DNA from: Leminorella richardii | Lineage (GTDB): Bacteria > Pseudomonadota > Gammaproteobacteria > Enterobacterales > Enterobacteriaceae | Assembly (NCBI RefSeq): GCF_900478135.1 | Contig: NZ_LS483470.1 | Span: 186,001 to 250,000, forward strand | Length of the DNA: 64,000 bases | Reading direction: 5' to 3' | Shown here: in pieces, positions 29,279 through 42,313 of the stretch | Position numbering within the stretch: position 1 is the first letter of the stretch | Layout of the letters: each line of letters opens with the position of its first letter | Notes under the pieces: generated by a model | Seen by the model: only the letters and a program-made list of their open reading frames with translations | The model's database searches: none | What the model was told of the DNA's origin: nothing | Made by a program: the position numbers and the translations under genes

Positions 29279-29887
29279 ATGCTGCTTGTTCCTCTGGTTT
29301 CCGGCCTGATAGAAACGTCGTTAAACAGCCTGCTTTTTCGCGATCGCAGCATGCTGCCTGCAAGCCACCGACTGGCGGGAAAAACGCTTACGCTCAGCCT
29401 GCAAGAGCTCTCTACGTCCCTAACGCTGGTGTTTAGCGTGAACCATATCGATGTTGTGAGTCAGTGGCAGCAGCCTGCCGACTGTACTTTGACAACGAGC
29501 CTAACAACGCTCTTCTCCCTGCGCGACCGTCAGCGGCTGTCTGCGCTAATGCGCAATGGTGAAGTCAGTGTTGATGGCGACATTCAGGTTGTTCAGCAGT
29601 TTGTCACGCTTATTGATTTAACCGAGTGGGACGTAGCCGAATGGCTGTCGCCCTATATCGGCGATGTTGCTGCGGAAACGCTGAGTCAGAGCGTTCAGGG
29701 CAGCGTTAAAAACATAAGCCGCTGGGCCTCTCGCCAGCAGAGCTATTTAGCCCAGTCAGTGACTGAGGAGTGGCGATTGGCGCCGGGTCGCCTTGAGGTT
29801 TTACATTTTAGCGACTGTGTGGAAACCCTAAGCAAGGATCTGGACGCGCTGGCGCAGCGTATCGAGCTGCTGGAGCGTACTCGATGA
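29279..29887 (+). CDS. ubiJ: ubiquinone biosynthesis accessory factor UbiJ
   Basis: SCP2-domain lipid-binding protein of the soluble Ubi complex. 202 residues, close to E. coli UbiJ (YigP). The N-terminal [16 protein letters not shown] opening is family-typical, and a C-terminal helix ([12 protein letters not shown]) mediates complex contacts in the family. It overlaps ubiB by ATGA, so the two are coupled. In E. coli the 3' half of this gene also carries the EsrE small RNA; I could not confirm that here. Confidence 0.95.
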   Translation: MLLVPLVSGLIETSLNSLLFRDRSMLPASHRLAGKTLTLSLQELSTSLTLVFSVNHIDVVSQWQQPADCTLTTSLTTLFSLRDRQRLSALMRNGEVSVDGDIQVVQQFVTLIDLTEWDVAEWLSPYIGDVAAETLSQSVQGSVKNISRWASRQQSYLAQSVTEEWRLAPGRLEVLHFSDCVETLSKDLDALAQRIELLERTR

Positions 29888-31515
29888 CCCCTTCTGAGCT
29901 ACTGCGGCTGTACGCTATTGTTCGAGTGTTTTTAACCTACGGGCTGGATGAACTGATCCCCAAAATGCGCCTTACCTGGCCTCTTCGCATGGGATGCCGT
30001 TGCCTGTTCTGGCTGCGTAATCAGCATCAGGAAAAGCCTCTGGGGGAACGACTTCGCCTAGCGCTGCAACAGCTAGGTCCGGTATGGATCAAGTTCGGGC
30101 AGATGCTTTCTACACGTCGAGATTTGTTTCCCCCTGCGATCGCCGATCAGTTGGCCTTACTACAGGATCAGGTGTCCTCATTTGACGGCAATCTTGCGCG
30201 CCGCCAGATTGAAGAGGCCATGGGTGGCCCGCTGGAGCGCTGGTTTGACGGTTTTGACGTAACGCCGCTGGCATCGGCTTCTATTGCACAAGTGCATACC
30301 GCAACGCTGAAAAGCAACGGTCAAGAAGTGGTGTTGAAGGTTATTCGCCCAGACATCAAACCCGTCATTGAGGCAGATATTCGCCTGATGTACCGCCTTG
30401 CCGGATGGGTACCAAAGCTGATGCCTGACGGACGCCGTCTGCGTCCAAGAGAAGTGGTGCGTGAGTATGAAAAAACGCTACTGGATGAGTTAAACCTGCT
30501 GAGAGAAGCGGCCAACGCTATCCAACTGCGGCGTAACTTTGACGGCAGCCCAATGCTTTACGTGCCGGAGATTTACAGCGACCTTTGCCATGAAAACGTG
30601 CTGGTGATGGAGCGGATCTACGGTATTCCCGTCTCTGACATTGACGCTCTGGTAGCAAACGGAACGGATATGAAGGTGCTGGCGGAGCGAGGTGTGCAGG
30701 TCTTTTTCACCCAAGTTTTCCGCGATAGCTTTTTCCATGCCGATATGCACCCGGGCAATATTTTTGTCAGTCGGGAAAAGCCGGATGACCCTCAATATAT
30801 CGGCATTGACTGCGGCATCGTTGGCTCTTTGAGCAAAGCGGACAAGCGCTATTTGGCGGAAAACTTTATCGCCTTTTTCAATCGAGACTACCGTAAAGTG
30901 GCCGAACTGCACGTGGATTCTGGCTGGGTTCCTCCGGATACCAATGTCGAAGAGTTTGAGTTTGCTATTCGCACGGTGTGTGAACCTATTTTTGAGAAGC
31001 CGCTTTCCGAAATTTCCTTTGGTCATGTTCTATTGAACCTGTTTAACACCGCGCGGCGTTTCAACATGGAGGTTCAGCCTCAGCTAGTACTGCTGCAAAA
31101 AACGCTGCTGTATATTGAAGGGCTCGGACGCCAGCTCTATCCACAGCTGGATTTGTGGACCACGGCAAAGCCATTTTTAGAGTCGTGGATGCGGGATCAG
31201 GTTGGCATTCCCGGCGTGCTGCGCACGCTGAAAGAAAAAGCGCCGTACTGGGTAGAAAAACTGCCGGAACTGCCTGAACTGTTTTACGACAGTTTGCGGC
31301 AGCACAAAGAATTACGAAACAGTATTGATACACTCAGTGCTCGGCTGAATGAACGTGAAGCTAAGCGTTGTCGCTCTTACTATCTGTTTGGCGTAGGCGC
31401 TACGCTGCTGGTGAGTGCGACCATGCTGTTCATCAATCAGGTTCCGCTCTGGCCACTCTGCCTTGCGGGCGCGGGTTTGGCGGCTTGGCTGATAGGCTGG
31501 ATAAAAGCTGCCTGA
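29884..31515 (+). CDS. ubiB: ubiquinone biosynthesis protein kinase-like ATPase UbiB
   Basis: Membrane-bound atypical kinase/ATPase needed for ubiquinone synthesis. 543 residues (E. coli 546). KxGQ motif in [14 protein letters not shown], the alanine-rich ASIAQVHTA loop, ATP-binding VVLKVIRPD, catalytic-loop [12 protein letters not shown] and the DCGIVG metal motif. Two C-terminal membrane helices (about 498-540). Translationally coupled to ubiJ and upstream of the Tat operon, as in E. coli. Confidence 0.98.
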   Translation: MTPSELLRLYAIVRVFLTYGLDELIPKMRLTWPLRMGCRCLFWLRNQHQEKPLGERLRLALQQLGPVWIKFGQMLSTRRDLFPPAIADQLALLQDQVSSFDGNLARRQIEEAMGGPLERWFDGFDVTPLASASIAQVHTATLKSNGQEVVLKVIRPDIKPVIEADIRLMYRLAGWVPKLMPDGRRLRPREVVREYEKTLLDELNLLREAANAIQLRRNFDGSPMLYVPEIYSDLCHENVLVMERIYGIPVSDIDALVANGTDMKVLAERGVQVFFTQVFRDSFFHADMHPGNIFVSREKPDDPQYIGIDCGIVGSLSKADKRYLAENFIAFFNRDYRKVAELHVDSGWVPPDTNVEEFEFAIRTVCEPIFEKPLSEISFGHVLLNLFNTARRFNMEVQPQLVLLQKTLLYIEGLGRQLYPQLDLWTTAKPFLESWMRDQVGIPGVLRTLKEKAPYWVEKLPELPELFYDSLRQHKELRNSIDTLSARLNEREAKRCRSYYLFGVGATLLVSATMLFINQVPLWPLCLAGAGLAAWLIGWIKAA

Positions 31516-31604
31516 GAAAATTTATTGCTATAGTTTAGGGGAACTGCCGTATATAATTGGCGGCGAGCGTAACCTTAACCCACGATTTATAGAGGCATAT
31601 TACA

Positions 31605-31874
31605 ATGGGTGGAATTAGTATTTGGCAACTGCTTATTATTGTTGCAATTGTCGTGCTGCTGTTCGGAACGAAGAAACTGCGCACACTAGGATCGGATCTT
31701 GGCGCATCGGTGAAAGGCTTTAAGAAAGCCATGAGTGAAGACGAGCCTGCGGCGAACAAAGAAGAAGCTCAGAAAGAAAAAGACGCTGATTTTGTCGTTA
31801 AGTCTATTGAAGAGCAGCAGGCAAACGCGACTAAAACCGAAGAACAAAAGAGCCAGAATAAAGAGCAGGTGTAA
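31605..31874 (+). CDS. tatA: Sec-independent translocase subunit TatA
   Basis: Pore-forming subunit that exports folded, twin-arginine proteins. 89 residues. One N-terminal membrane helix ([17 protein letters not shown]), the conserved [20 protein letters not shown] amphipathic hinge region, and an acidic, charged tail. First gene of tatABC, 3 bases before tatB. Confidence 0.98.
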   Translation: MGGISIWQLLIIVAIVVLLFGTKKLRTLGSDLGASVKGFKKAMSEDEPAANKEEAQKEKDADFVVKSIEEQQANATKTEEQKSQNKEQV

Positions 31875-31877
31875 TCC

Positions 31878-32441
31878 GTGTTCGATATAGGTTTTGGTGA
31901 AATTGTACTGGTGCTGATCATTGGTTTGATCGTGCTCGGCCCAGAGCGGCTTCCTGTTGCGGTGAAAACAGTAGCTGGCTGGATCCGAGCCATGCGCTCG
32001 CTGGCATCATCGGTACAAAATGAACTGACTCAGGAACTGAAGCTGCAAGAGCTGAAAGAAAGCCTGAAAAAAGCGGAACAGGCTGGTCTACAAAATCTCT
32101 CTCCAGAGCTGAAAGCGTCGATGGAAGAGCTGAAAGAGATGGCCAGTGGCATGAAGCGTACGGTACAAAGCGATCTCAATAAGGCCGCCGAGTCGCTCAA
32201 TGAAACACCTGCTTCTGGTGCTAGCGCGACCTCTTCTGCATCCAGCGATGAGGAGCCGCCGCGCGTCGTTAGCGATCCTGCATTGAATCGTCAAAGCGTT
32301 CCTCCGGTGGACTCGATGGCGAAGCCGCAGACTGAGGCAGTCGAAGACGTTCCACCCAGTACGGGCGTCGAGCCTAAGCCTGAAGACGCCGTGCCGGAAA
32401 CAGTATCCCCGTCCTTAAGTAAAACCGATGGCGAAAAATAA
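31878..32441 (+). CDS. tatB: Sec-independent translocase subunit TatB
   Basis: Part of the TatBC substrate-receptor complex. 187 residues from GTG 31878. [20 protein letters not shown] membrane helix, then [20 protein letters not shown] amphipathic helix, a long helical stretch (about 50-95) and a disordered Ser/Pro/Glu-rich tail. Starts 3 bases after tatA and ends 3 bases before tatC. Confidence 0.98.
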   Translation: MFDIGFGEIVLVLIIGLIVLGPERLPVAVKTVAGWIRAMRSLASSVQNELTQELKLQELKESLKKAEQAGLQNLSPELKASMEELKEMASGMKRTVQSDLNKAAESLNETPASGASATSSASSDEEPPRVVSDPALNRQSVPPVDSMAKPQTEAVEDVPPSTGVEPKPEDAVPETVSPSLSKTDGEK

Positions 32442-32444
32442 CCC

Positions 32445-33242
32445 ATGGCCGTAGAAGATACCCAACCGCTGATCAGCCATTTGATCGAACTGCGTAGCCG
32501 ACTGCTGCGCGCGATGGTCTGTATTATTGTCGTGTTTTTGGCGCTGGTTTATTTTTCCAACGATATCTACCATATGGTTTCTGCGCCGTTGATGAGCCAG
32601 CTGCCGGAAAAGGCCAGTATGATCGCGACAGACGTAGCCTCGCCGTTTTTAACGCCGATTAAGTTAACGCTGATTGTCTCGGTTTTCATTTCTGCGCCCT
32701 ACATTTTGTACCAGATTTGGTCGTTTATCGCCCCTGCGCTGTATAAGCATGAACGCCGTTTGATGATGCCGTTGCTGTTTTCCAGCACGGCGCTGTTTTA
32801 CCTCGGCATGGCGTTTGCCTACTTTGTTGTTTTCCCTCTAGCCTTTGGCTTCTTTGTGAAGACGGCGCCGGAAGGCATTTTGATATCGACCGATATCAAT
32901 AACTATCTGAACTTCGTCATGGCGCTGTTCTTTGCCTTTGGTGTGTCGTTTGAAGTGCCGGTTGCCATCATCCTGCTGTGCTGGAGCGGCGTCACGACGC
33001 CTGACGATCTGAAGAAAAAGCGTCCCTATATTATTGTTGGTGCTTTCGTTGTTGGCATGATCCTCACGCCGCCGGACGTCTTTTCTCAGACGCTGTTGGC
33101 GATACCCATGTGCATTCTGTTTGAGATCGGCCTGTTCTTTTCCCGTTTCTACGTAGGTAAAGGCCGTAAAAGAAACGCTGAAGGCGACGAACAGGATGAT
33201 GAGGCTGACACCGATGGCGAAGATGAAAAGCCTTCTGCCTGA
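32445..33242 (+). CDS. tatC: Sec-independent translocase subunit TatC
   Basis: Six-helix inner-membrane receptor for twin-arginine signals. 265 residues. N-terminal [17 protein letters not shown] (with the conserved Glu that contacts the signal), the conserved [13 protein letters not shown] first cytoplasmic loop, [12 protein letters not shown] and [15 protein letters not shown] strongly acidic C-terminal tail ([14 protein letters not shown]). Last gene of tatABC. Confidence 0.98.
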   Translation: MAVEDTQPLISHLIELRSRLLRAMVCIIVVFLALVYFSNDIYHMVSAPLMSQLPEKASMIATDVASPFLTPIKLTLIVSVFISAPYILYQIWSFIAPALYKHERRLMMPLLFSSTALFYLGMAFAYFVVFPLAFGFFVKTAPEGILISTDINNYLNFVMALFFAFGVSFEVPVAIILLCWSGVTTPDDLKKKRPYIIVGAFVVGMILTPPDVFSQTLLAIPMCILFEIGLFFSRFYVGKGRKRNAEGDEQDDEADTDGEDEKPSA

Positions 33243-33273
33243 CGTTTTGCCGTGACAGACCTTTTTTGACCAG

Positions 33274-33302
33274 GCCGCCTTTTTGGCGGCTTGTGTTTTT
33301 TT
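33274..33302 (+). terminator. intrinsic terminator of the tatABC operon
   Basis: GCCGCC-TTTTT-GGCGGC followed by TTGTG and T7. It lies 31 bases after tatC and just before the tatD ribosome-binding site, so some read-through into tatD is possible. Confidence 0.8.
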
Positions 33303-33317
33303 ACTGGAGCTAAAAAC

Positions 33318-35205
<1,888 letters not shown>

Positions 35206-35267
35206 TGAGGGTTGGGGAGCGGCGAGACCGTTGCTCCCCCGCATTCAAAGAGGCGCTAGATAAGAAA

Positions 35268-35759
35268 TTAATCTCGTTTTTCAAACTGTGCGTTATCTAT
35301 TCGGTGTTCCACCTGCTGATTAATCAGATTTAGCAGCAAAATAGAGCGCGTTTCACCGTCTGGTTCAGCATAGATTGCCTCCAGCCCTTCGAAGATCCCT
35401 TCAGTAATAAATACTTTATCTCCACTTTTAGGCACTGACGGCGCGATGATCTGCGGCTGGGGCTGCATCATCATGCTTTTAATTAGGCTAAACGGCACTG
35501 TCACCGGGTAGCGGCCAAAGCGGATAAAGTGGCTGACACCGCGGGTTGAGCTAATGGTGGTGGTGTGGATCCTTTCGGGATTCAGCTCAATAAACAGATA
35601 GTTGGGGAACAGCGGTTCGCTCACGACTGTTTTTTTCCCCCGAACAATTTTCTCTATCTGATACATGGGGCTAAAGCAGGGAACATCCTGACGTTCGAGA
35701 TGCTCTCGGGCTCGGGTCAGCTGCCCGCGTTTACAGTAAAGTAGATACCATGATTCCAT
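35268..35759 (-). CDS. rfaH: transcription antitermination factor RfaH
   Basis: NusG paralogue recruited to RNA polymerase at ops elements to boost long operons such as LPS core, capsule and pili. 163 residues from ATG 35759 (MESWYLLYCKRGQLTRAREH, almost identical to E. coli); the frame is open 5 codons further but lacks homology there. N-terminal NusG-like domain with KIVRGKKTVVSEPLFPNYLF and ISSTRGVSHFIRFG; C-terminal KOW domain with GDKVFITEGIFEGLEAIY. Convergent with hemB. Confidence 0.97.
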   Translation of the reverse strand: MESWYLLYCKRGQLTRAREHLERQDVPCFSPMYQIEKIVRGKKTVVSEPLFPNYLFIELNPERIHTTTISSTRGVSHFIRFGRYPVTVPFSLIKSMMMQPQPQIIAPSVPKSGDKVFITEGIFEGLEAIYAEPDGETRSILLLNLINQQVEHRIDNAQFEKRD

Positions 35760-36128
35760 ACACACGCTCGTCATACTTCAAGTTGCTGAACCCGCCTTAA
35801 GCATAACAAAAGCACGAATGAATAAATATAAGGTGGTATGCGTTGGTCGATTAATTAGACGATTAGGATTATTCTGGTAGGGAGAATCCAAGCAGCATGC
35901 TTTCCTGCGGCGCTGCCTACGGCAACGGCTCAACAGTCAATGATTCTGACTGGCGATATTTTAGCCATTGGAATGGGCATAAACGGTAGACGATCACAGT
36001 AAATATGTGTGTGCTCCGTATAATTTCGCAGTGAAAATAGGGCCTGCGCCGGCTGTTTTTCCGCTGTGTAGGCGGTTAGCTGCGCGCTTGGGTCTGAACG
36101 TTAAACAAACTAAACAGAGGTAGACTTT
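35760..36128. other. 369-base gap between rfaH and pepE
   Basis: Divergent region holding both promoters. Just before pepE is a purine-rich site (AGAGG about 8 bases upstream). No conserved RNA or operator that I recognise. Confidence 0.4.
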
Positions 36129-36854
36129 ATGGAACTCATATTGTTGAGTAATGGCAAAACGTCCGGCGATGCAGAGCTTTTAGGCTATGCGAAACAGCAA
36201 ATTATGGCCGTTATTGAACGCCAAAAAGTGGCGAAAGCAATATTGATTCCTTATGCCCTGATTCGTAGTGATTATGACGATCGTGCGCGTGACCTGGAAA
36301 AAAGCCTCGGCATTTCCGTCACCAGCATTCACCACTTTGATAAGCCAGCGGAAGCCATTGAACAGGCTGAGTGTATTATCATCAGCGGTGGCAATACCTG
36401 GATGTTGAATCAGATGATGCATGAGAAAGGGCTGATTGTGCCTATTCAGCGCGCGGTGCGCGAGCGCAACATTCCCTATATCGGCTGGAGCGCTGGCTGT
36501 AACGTCGCTTGCCCGTCCATCAGAACCACTAACGACATGCCGGTTCGCAGCAGCGTTGTGCTGCCGTCACTGGGGCTGTTCCCCGTTCAGATCAACCCAC
36601 ACTACATCGACGCTCACCTAAGCGGCCACATGGGTGAAACCCGCGATGAGCGCATTGCCGAATTCTGTGCTGTGAACCAGTCAGAATCGGTTGTGGCAAT
36701 TCGTGAAGGCAGCCTGCTGCAGATTTCCGGTAACGATCTGACCTACTTCAGCGCCAAAGGGCAGGGATTCAAGATTTTCCGCCACGGCCAAGAAACAACA
36801 GAACATATGGACACTAAAGCGTTGAGTAAACTGGTGCCGTTTACCTGCTGTTAA
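36129..36854 (+). CDS. pepE: dipeptidase E (alpha-aspartyl dipeptidase)
   Basis: S51-family serine peptidase that hydrolyses Asp-Xaa dipeptides. 241 residues. Nucleophile elbow GWSAG with Ser121, the preceding ISGGNTWMLNQ loop, RTTNDMPV and FPVQINPHY with the putative catalytic His. Cytoplasmic. It sits between rfaH and ubiD, an insertion relative to the E. coli order. Confidence 0.95.
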   Translation: MELILLSNGKTSGDAELLGYAKQQIMAVIERQKVAKAILIPYALIRSDYDDRARDLEKSLGISVTSIHHFDKPAEAIEQAECIIISGGNTWMLNQMMHEKGLIVPIQRAVRERNIPYIGWSAGCNVACPSIRTTNDMPVRSSVVLPSLGLFPVQINPHYIDAHLSGHMGETRDERIAEFCAVNQSESVVAIREGSLLQISGNDLTYFSAKGQGFKIFRHGQETTEHMDTKALSKLVPFTCC

Positions 36855-36904
36855 TTATTGGTAATTAGAAGTAAAGTAAGGGAAACCTTCTATACTCATC
36901 ATGT

Positions 36905-36933
36905 TTCAGGCGGTGGAGTTTCTACCGCCTGAA
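36905..36933. other. perfect 10-bp hairpin between pepE and ubiD
   Basis: TTCAGGCGGT and ACCGCCTGAA pair around a 9-base loop, 50 bases after pepE. No T-run follows (CTGTCTGG), so it may be a weak terminator or a ubiD leader structure. Confidence 0.5.
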
Positions 36934-36982
36934 CTGTCTGGAGTAAAGCACCCTACAATTAGCCAGCGGTAAAAGAGAGCGA

Positions 36983-38470
36983 ATGAAATATCGAGACCTC
37001 CGCGAGTTCCTGGCGCTGCTTGAGCAGCGGGGAGAGCTTAAGCGCATTAAACAGCCGATTGACCCCTATCTGGAAATGACCGAAATTGCCGATCGCACGC
37101 TGCGGGCAGAAGGCCCGGCGCTGTTGTTCGAGAATCCGAAAGGCTACGACATTCCAGTGCTGTGCAATCTGTTCGGTACGCCCGGCCGAGTTGCGCTAGG
37201 CATGGGACAAGAGGACGTTAGCGCGCTGCGCGAAGTGGGAAAACTGCTGGCGTTTTTGAAAGAGCCTGAGCCACCCAAAGGCTTTCGCGACTTGATGGAC
37301 AAGCTGCCGCAGTTTAAGCAGGTGTTGAATATGCCAACACGGCAGCTGGCTTCTGCGCCCTGCCAAGAGCAGATTTGGCAGGGAGAAGACGTTGACCTGT
37401 CCAAACTGCCGGTTATGCACTGCTGGCCAGAAGACGTTGCACCGCTGATTTCGTGGGGGCTCACAGTAACAAAAGGGCCTCATAAAGCACGCCAGAACCT
37501 AGGCATTTACCGCCAGCAGGTATTGGGAAAGAATAAAATTATTATGCGCTGGCTGTCCCACCGGGGCGGCGCGCTGGACTATCAGGAGTGGTGCCAGCAA
37601 AATCCGGGAACGCGTTTCCCGGTGGCGGTAGCCCTTGGCGCTGACCCTGCGACACTGCTAGCGGCCGTGACTCCCGTGCCGGATACGCTGTCTGAATATG
37701 CCTTCGCCGGGTTGTTGCGCGGCTATAAGACTGACGTTGTCAAATGCGTCTCTTGCGATTTGGAAGTGCCTGCCAGCGCGGAAATCGTGCTGGAGGGCTA
37801 TATTGAGCCGGGAGAAACCGCTCCCGAAGGCCCCTATGGTGACCATACCGGTTACTATAACGAAGTCGACAGCTTCCCAGTTTTCACGGTGACTCACATT
37901 ACCCGCCGAGCCGATGCCATCTATCACTCTACCTATACCGGCCGCCCGCCGGATGAACCGGCCGTGATGGGGCTGGCGCTGAATGAAGTTTTTGTGCCTA
38001 TCTTGCGCAAGCAGTTTCCGGAAATTGTCGATTTCTATTTGCCGCCAGAGGGCTGCTCTTATCGAATGGCGGTAGTGACCATGAAGAAACAGTACGCCGG
38101 TCACGCCAAGCGCGTGATGATGGGCGTCTGGTCTTTTCTTCGGCAGTTTATGTACACCAAGTTCGTTATTGTTTGCGATGATGACATTAACGCTCGCGAT
38201 TGGAAAGACGTTATCTGGGCGATAACCACTCGGATGGATCCGGCGCGCGACACGGTGCTGATGGAAAATACGCCGATCGACTATCTCGACTTTGCTTCTC
38301 CAGTTTCTGGCCTTGGCTCGAAAATGGGGCTGGATGCCACAAACAAGTGGCCGGGAGAAACGCAAAGAGAGTGGGGGCGTCCGATAGTTAAAGATCCTGA
38401 AGTGTGTGCCCGCATTGATGCGCTTTGGGACGAGCTGGCCATATTTGAATCGGGGAAAACTCCCCGCTAG
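36983..38470 (+). CDS. ubiD: 4-hydroxy-3-polyprenylbenzoate decarboxylase UbiD
   Basis: Prenylated-FMN-dependent decarboxylase in ubiquinone synthesis; needs UbiX, which is not in this window. 495 residues, near the E. coli length. [22 protein letters not shown] opening, [21 protein letters not shown] and [14 protein letters not shown] (catalytic glutamates and prFMN site). Upstream of fre as in E. coli. Confidence 0.98.
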   Translation: MKYRDLREFLALLEQRGELKRIKQPIDPYLEMTEIADRTLRAEGPALLFENPKGYDIPVLCNLFGTPGRVALGMGQEDVSALREVGKLLAFLKEPEPPKGFRDLMDKLPQFKQVLNMPTRQLASAPCQEQIWQGEDVDLSKLPVMHCWPEDVAPLISWGLTVTKGPHKARQNLGIYRQQVLGKNKIIMRWLSHRGGALDYQEWCQQNPGTRFPVAVALGADPATLLAAVTPVPDTLSEYAFAGLLRGYKTDVVKCVSCDLEVPASAEIVLEGYIEPGETAPEGPYGDHTGYYNEVDSFPVFTVTHITRRADAIYHSTYTGRPPDEPAVMGLALNEVFVPILRKQFPEIVDFYLPPEGCSYRMAVVTMKKQYAGHAKRVMMGVWSFLRQFMYTKFVIVCDDDINARDWKDVIWAITTRMDPARDTVLMENTPIDYLDFASPVSGLGSKMGLDATNKWPGETQREWGRPIVKDPEVCARIDALWDELAIFESGKTPR

Positions 38471-38534
38471 TATGGGACACGTATCGCTTAACGGCATTTT
38501 TGATTTTTTAATGACCCCGTTTTAGAGGGAAGAC

Positions 38535-39236
38535 ATGGCAACGTTGAACTGCAAAATCGCCTCTGTGGAATCCATTACCGATACGGTATTTCGCGTGAAG
38601 CTCACGCCGGAAGCGCCGGTCTCTTTTCAGGCAGGTCAGTACCTGCTAGTGGTTATGGACGAGCGAGATCGCCGACCGTTTTCTATGGCGTCGACACCCA
38701 TGGAGAGTGAATCGATAGAACTGCACATCGGTGCATCTGAGTTCAATCTGTACGCGATGGCCGTTATGGATCGACTACTGACGGAAAAGAGCATCGGTGT
38801 AGACATTCCTCACGGTGAAGCCTGGCTGCGTGAGGACTCAGAGCGACCAATGCTGCTGATCGCAGGCGGTACTGGATTTTCCTACGTTAACTCCATCCTG
38901 ATGACCGCGCTGGAACGCCAGCCAGAGAGAAAAATTTCTCTCTACTGGGGCGGCCGTGAAGCCGAGCATCTTTATGATATGGGGCGTCTGGAAGCGCTGA
39001 CAGTTCAGTATCCTAATTTGAACGTGGTCGCGGTTGTTGAACAGCCGGGCGAAGAGTGGCGAGGCCGTACTGGAACCGTTCTGGCTGCAGTATTAGCCGA
39101 CTTTGGTTCTCTGTCAGACCACGATATCTACATTGCCGGTCGCTTTGAAATGGTCAAGATAGCCCGCGACCGTTTCTGCCTTGAGCGCGGCGCTGATGAG
39201 AAACGCATGTTCGGTGACGCTTTCTCATTTATCTGA
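38535..39236 (+). CDS. fre: NAD(P)H-flavin reductase
   Basis: Reduces free flavins, which can then reduce ferric iron or activate ribonucleotide reductase. 233 residues, the E. coli length. Flavin motif [11 protein letters not shown](P)H motif [15 protein letters not shown] and [12 protein letters not shown]. Follows ubiD, 65 bases apart, as in E. coli; possibly supplies reduced flavin for prFMN formation, which is an inference. Confidence 0.97.
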   Translation: MATLNCKIASVESITDTVFRVKLTPEAPVSFQAGQYLLVVMDERDRRPFSMASTPMESESIELHIGASEFNLYAMAVMDRLLTEKSIGVDIPHGEAWLREDSERPMLLIAGGTGFSYVNSILMTALERQPERKISLYWGGREAEHLYDMGRLEALTVQYPNLNVVAVVEQPGEEWRGRTGTVLAAVLADFGSLSDHDIYIAGRFEMVKIARDRFCLERGADEKRMFGDAFSFI

Positions 39237-39335
39237 TACCTGTTTTATCTGCAACTACCCGCGGGGCGCTATAGCCTCGGCGGGTTCGCCATTTCACAGC
39301 ACGCCTGAGCGCTTTAACGAGAGGGAACTATCGCC

Positions 39336-40118
39336 ATGACGGATTTACTGCATTCATCACTTCTACCGCTGCAGGGAGGGATTAATTTCCGCGATCAGGG
39401 CGGTAACGTGGGCATTGACGGCCGCAGGGTTAAACCTGGAAAGCTGCTGCGTGCCGGCGCGCTTGACCGACTGACAGAGAAAGACTGCGGCTACCTTAGC
39501 CAAATCCCGTTAACCCATATTATTGATTACCGGGATGCCGATGAAGTGGCGCTGCGGCCAGACGTGATCTGGCAGGGTGTGAACTACGATAACGTTCCCG
39601 CCAATCCGCTGACGGACGACGTTAACGCAAACTTTTCCAAGCTCACAGACGAAGGGCTGGCGTCATTTGACGCGGCTGACTTTATGAATCGCCTGTATAA
39701 CCAGTTGCCGTTTGATAACCGAGCGTACCGCCATCTGGTTCAGGTGATGCAGCAGCCGGGAGATGGCGCACTGGTGCAGCACTGTGCGGTGGGGAAAGAC
39801 CGCACCGGAATCGGCTCTGCGCTGGTGCTGCTGACGCTGGGTGCATCAAAAGAAACCGTCATTGAAGACTACATGCTGACGGAAACGACTCTTGAACCTT
39901 TCCGTCAGGAAATGATGGGGCATTTGGCTAAGCAGCTGACTCAGCAGCACGGTATCGACAGCCTGCACTACGTGATGTCAGCCAAAGAAGCGTTTATTGG
40001 CACAGCGCTAAAGGCCATTGAGCAGCGCTATGGCAGCACCGACAGCTGGTTGGAGCAGGAGTTTGGCTTAACGCTGAGCGTAAGAGGGATGATTCAGGAC
40101 AAGTATCTGGAGTCCTAA
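39336..40118 (+). CDS. protein tyrosine/serine phosphatase family protein
   Basis: 260 residues with the phosphatase loop HCAVGKDRTGIGSALVL, catalytic Cys near residue 150 and the P-loop Arg. The opening GGINFRDQGG is typical of the bacterial tyrosine-phosphatase family (PF13350 type), as is the YRDADEV stretch. Substrates may be phosphotyrosine proteins or phosphoinositides; none is known here. No signal peptide, so cytoplasmic. Alone between fre and the convergent asd. Confidence 0.87.
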   Translation: MTDLLHSSLLPLQGGINFRDQGGNVGIDGRRVKPGKLLRAGALDRLTEKDCGYLSQIPLTHIIDYRDADEVALRPDVIWQGVNYDNVPANPLTDDVNANFSKLTDEGLASFDAADFMNRLYNQLPFDNRAYRHLVQVMQQPGDGALVQHCAVGKDRTGIGSALVLLTLGASKETVIEDYMLTETTLEPFRQEMMGHLAKQLTQQHGIDSLHYVMSAKEAFIGTALKAIEQRYGSTDSWLEQEFGLTLSVRGMIQDKYLES

Positions 40119-40127
40119 TTCATTAGG

Positions 40128-40153
40128 CCGCTTCCTCATGAGCGAGGAAGCGG
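40128..40153. terminator. hairpin between the phosphatase gene and asd
   Basis: CCGCTTCCTC and GAGGAAGCGG form a perfect 10-bp stem with a 6-base loop between two convergent genes. T-runs are lacking, so the terminator role is inferred from position. Confidence 0.5.
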
Positions 40154-40165
40154 TAATCGACAAGA

Positions 40166-41269
40166 TTACAGTAGAATGCGCAGCATGCGGCGCAGAGGTT
40201 CAGCAGCACCCCACAGCAGCTGATCGCCAACGGTGAAGGCTGACAGATACTCAGGACCCATGTTCAGCTTGCGCAGACGACCAACCGGGGTTGTCAGCGT
40301 GCCGGTCACGGCAGCCGGTGTCAGTTCACGCATGGTCAATTCGCGGTCGTTTGGTACCACTTTTACCCACTCATTGTGCGATGCCAGCAGGCTTTCGATC
40401 TCGGCCAGAGGCACGTCTTTTCTGAGCTTTAATGTAAACGCCTGACTGTGGCAGCGCAGCGCACCGATGCGAACGCACAGGCCGTCAACCGGAATAGTGC
40501 TGGCGGTATTCAGGATCTTGTTGGTTTCTGCTTGACCTTTCCACTCTTCGCGGCTTTGACCGTTCTCCAACTGCTTGTCAATCCAAGGGATTAGACCGCC
40601 CGCCAGAGGAACGCCAAAGTTGTCGACCGGAAGCGTACCGCTGCGAGTCAGCTCAGTGACGCGGCGTTCGATATCCAGAATAGCGGAAGCGGGATCTTGC
40701 AGCTCTTTTGCAGCAACGGCGTGCAGCATACCCATTTGCGTCAGCAGTTCGCGCATGTGGCGAGCGCCGCCGCCGGAGGCTGCCTGATAGGTGGCGACAG
40801 ATGCCCACTCAACCAGATTATTGGCGAACAGGCCACCCAGTGCCATCAGCATCAGGCTGACGGTACAGTTGCCGCCTACGAAGGTTTTTACGCCCTGATT
40901 GAGTCCCTGATCGATAACGTGCTGGTTGACGGGATCGAGAATAATGATCGCATCGTCTTTCATGCGCAGGGTTGACGCGGCGTCAATCCAGTAGCCGTTC
41001 CAGCCGGTAGCGCGCAGCTTTGGATAAATATCGCTGGTGTAGTCGCCGCCCTGACAGGTGACGATGATATCCAGCGCGCGCAGCGCGTCGATGTCGTTTG
41101 CATCTTGCAGCACTCCGCCCTGTCCGGTAAAGGAAGGCGCAGCCTGACCCGTTTGAGAAGTAGAGAAAAAGACGGGGCGAATAGCGTCAAAATCGCGTTC
41201 TTCAATCATTCGTTGCATCAGAACGGAGCCAACCATGCCGCGCCAGCCGACAAAACCGACGTTTTTCAT
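40166..41269 (-). CDS. asd: aspartate-semialdehyde dehydrogenase
   Basis: Makes aspartate semialdehyde for lysine, diaminopimelate, threonine and methionine; essential for cell-wall synthesis. 367 residues, identical in length to E. coli, starting [21 protein letters not shown]; the frame is open 20 codons further but only this ATG fits. Active-site Cys in [12 protein letters not shown], catalytic His region [10 protein letters not shown]. The 204-base region upstream of the start holds its promoter. Confidence 0.98.
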   Translation of the reverse strand: MKNVGFVGWRGMVGSVLMQRMIEERDFDAIRPVFFSTSQTGQAAPSFTGQGGVLQDANDIDALRALDIIVTCQGGDYTSDIYPKLRATGWNGYWIDAASTLRMKDDAIIILDPVNQHVIDQGLNQGVKTFVGGNCTVSLMLMALGGLFANNLVEWASVATYQAASGGGARHMRELLTQMGMLHAVAAKELQDPASAILDIERRVTELTRSGTLPVDNFGVPLAGGLIPWIDKQLENGQSREEWKGQAETNKILNTASTIPVDGLCVRIGALRCHSQAFTLKLRKDVPLAEIESLLASHNEWVKVVPNDRELTMRELTPAAVTGTLTTPVGRLRKLNMGPEYLSAFTVGDQLLWGAAEPLRRMLRILL

Positions 41270-41473
41270 ATTCAGTATCCTAACCTTGCGGTAATCAATG
41301 AGCGGGGTGGGGGCGGCCTGTTGCCGCACTGCCCTTATATTTTTGCTGAGTTATTCTGCACAGACCTATTCACATTACAAAATGTATCCGGCGGTGCAAG
41401 TAAATTTATTCGATATGAATAAAATATTTAGCAATAAAACTTATAATCCGGCGCGTCTTAAGGGGAGCTAGCC

Positions 41474-42100
41474 TCAATGGCTGGCCTTACGTGCCATCAA
41501 CAGCAGCCCTCCGATGAGGATAAACAGTGAACCAAACAGACGATTGAGAAGCTTCATTTGGTGCGGCTGGCGGATCCATTTGGCAACCCGACTGGCCAGC
41601 AGCGCGTAGCCGACCATAACGACGATATCTACCGCAATGCTGGTCACACCGAGGATCAGATACTGAGCCGTCTGGGGCTGATTGGGAATAATGAACTGAG
41701 GAAACAGCGCCGCCAGAAACACAATGCTTTTGGGGTTCGTCAGGTTTACCAAGATGGCACGCTTAAAGCGGCCGCTTTTTGGCAGCGATTGAGACACCGC
41801 ATTAAGATCCATCGCCCCCGCCGCCCGCCACTGCTGGATACCGAGCCAAATCAAATAGCCGGCTCCGAGCCACTTCAGGACGATAAACGCCATCTCTGAC
41901 TGTGACAGCAGCGTGCCCAGCCCCACGCCCACCAGCGCAATATGGGCAGCAAGGCCAACCTGTAGACCCGCAATCGCCGGAAGGGTGCCGCGAAAGCCAT
42001 AGGTGATACCGGTGCTCATAGTGTTAATAGCGCCGGAACCGGGGGACAGGCTAAGAACGATCGTTGTGACTAAGTAGGTTAGCCACCACTCGAGAGTCAT
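41474..42100 (-). CDS. rhtB: homoserine/homoserine lactone efflux protein RhtB
   Basis: LysE-superfamily inner-membrane exporter. 208 residues with about six hydrophobic helices. Matches RhtB strongly: [47 protein letters not shown] ([20 protein letters not shown]) and the [12 protein letters not shown] end. Divergent from pldB, its usual neighbour. Its location next to asd, which makes the homoserine precursor, is notable but may be chance. Confidence 0.96.
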   Translation of the reverse strand: MTLEWWLTYLVTTIVLSLSPGSGAINTMSTGITYGFRGTLPAIAGLQVGLAAHIALVGVGLGTLLSQSEMAFIVLKWLGAGYLIWLGIQQWRAAGAMDLNAVSQSLPKSGRFKRAILVNLTNPKSIVFLAALFPQFIIPNQPQTAQYLILGVTSIAVDIVVMVGYALLASRVAKWIRQPHQMKLLNRLFGSLFILIGGLLLMARKASH

Positions 42101-42313
42101 AGTTAAGGTTCTACATCGAGAAAGGATAACGAATATTTATCACGCTTTTGCCGGCGGTTGCCAGTGGTGAACAGAAATTTTTACACACTGTTTTAAGCAG
42201 ATGACAGGGAAAAAGAGGTATCATATTTTCATTATGACCCCCTGTTTGTTGCATTCACGCTCGACTGTTTTTCTTTGTTTCTGAAAAGAAGACAGGCCAA
42301 TGAGGCGACGCTT

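Noticed and set aside
38060..38075. GGCGGTAG, resembling the ops element read by RfaH
   Set aside because: It lies inside the ubiD coding sequence and only the first eight bases match.
37658..38497. Long antisense frame opposite ubiD
   Set aside because: Shadow frame; UbiD motifs are all on the plus strand.
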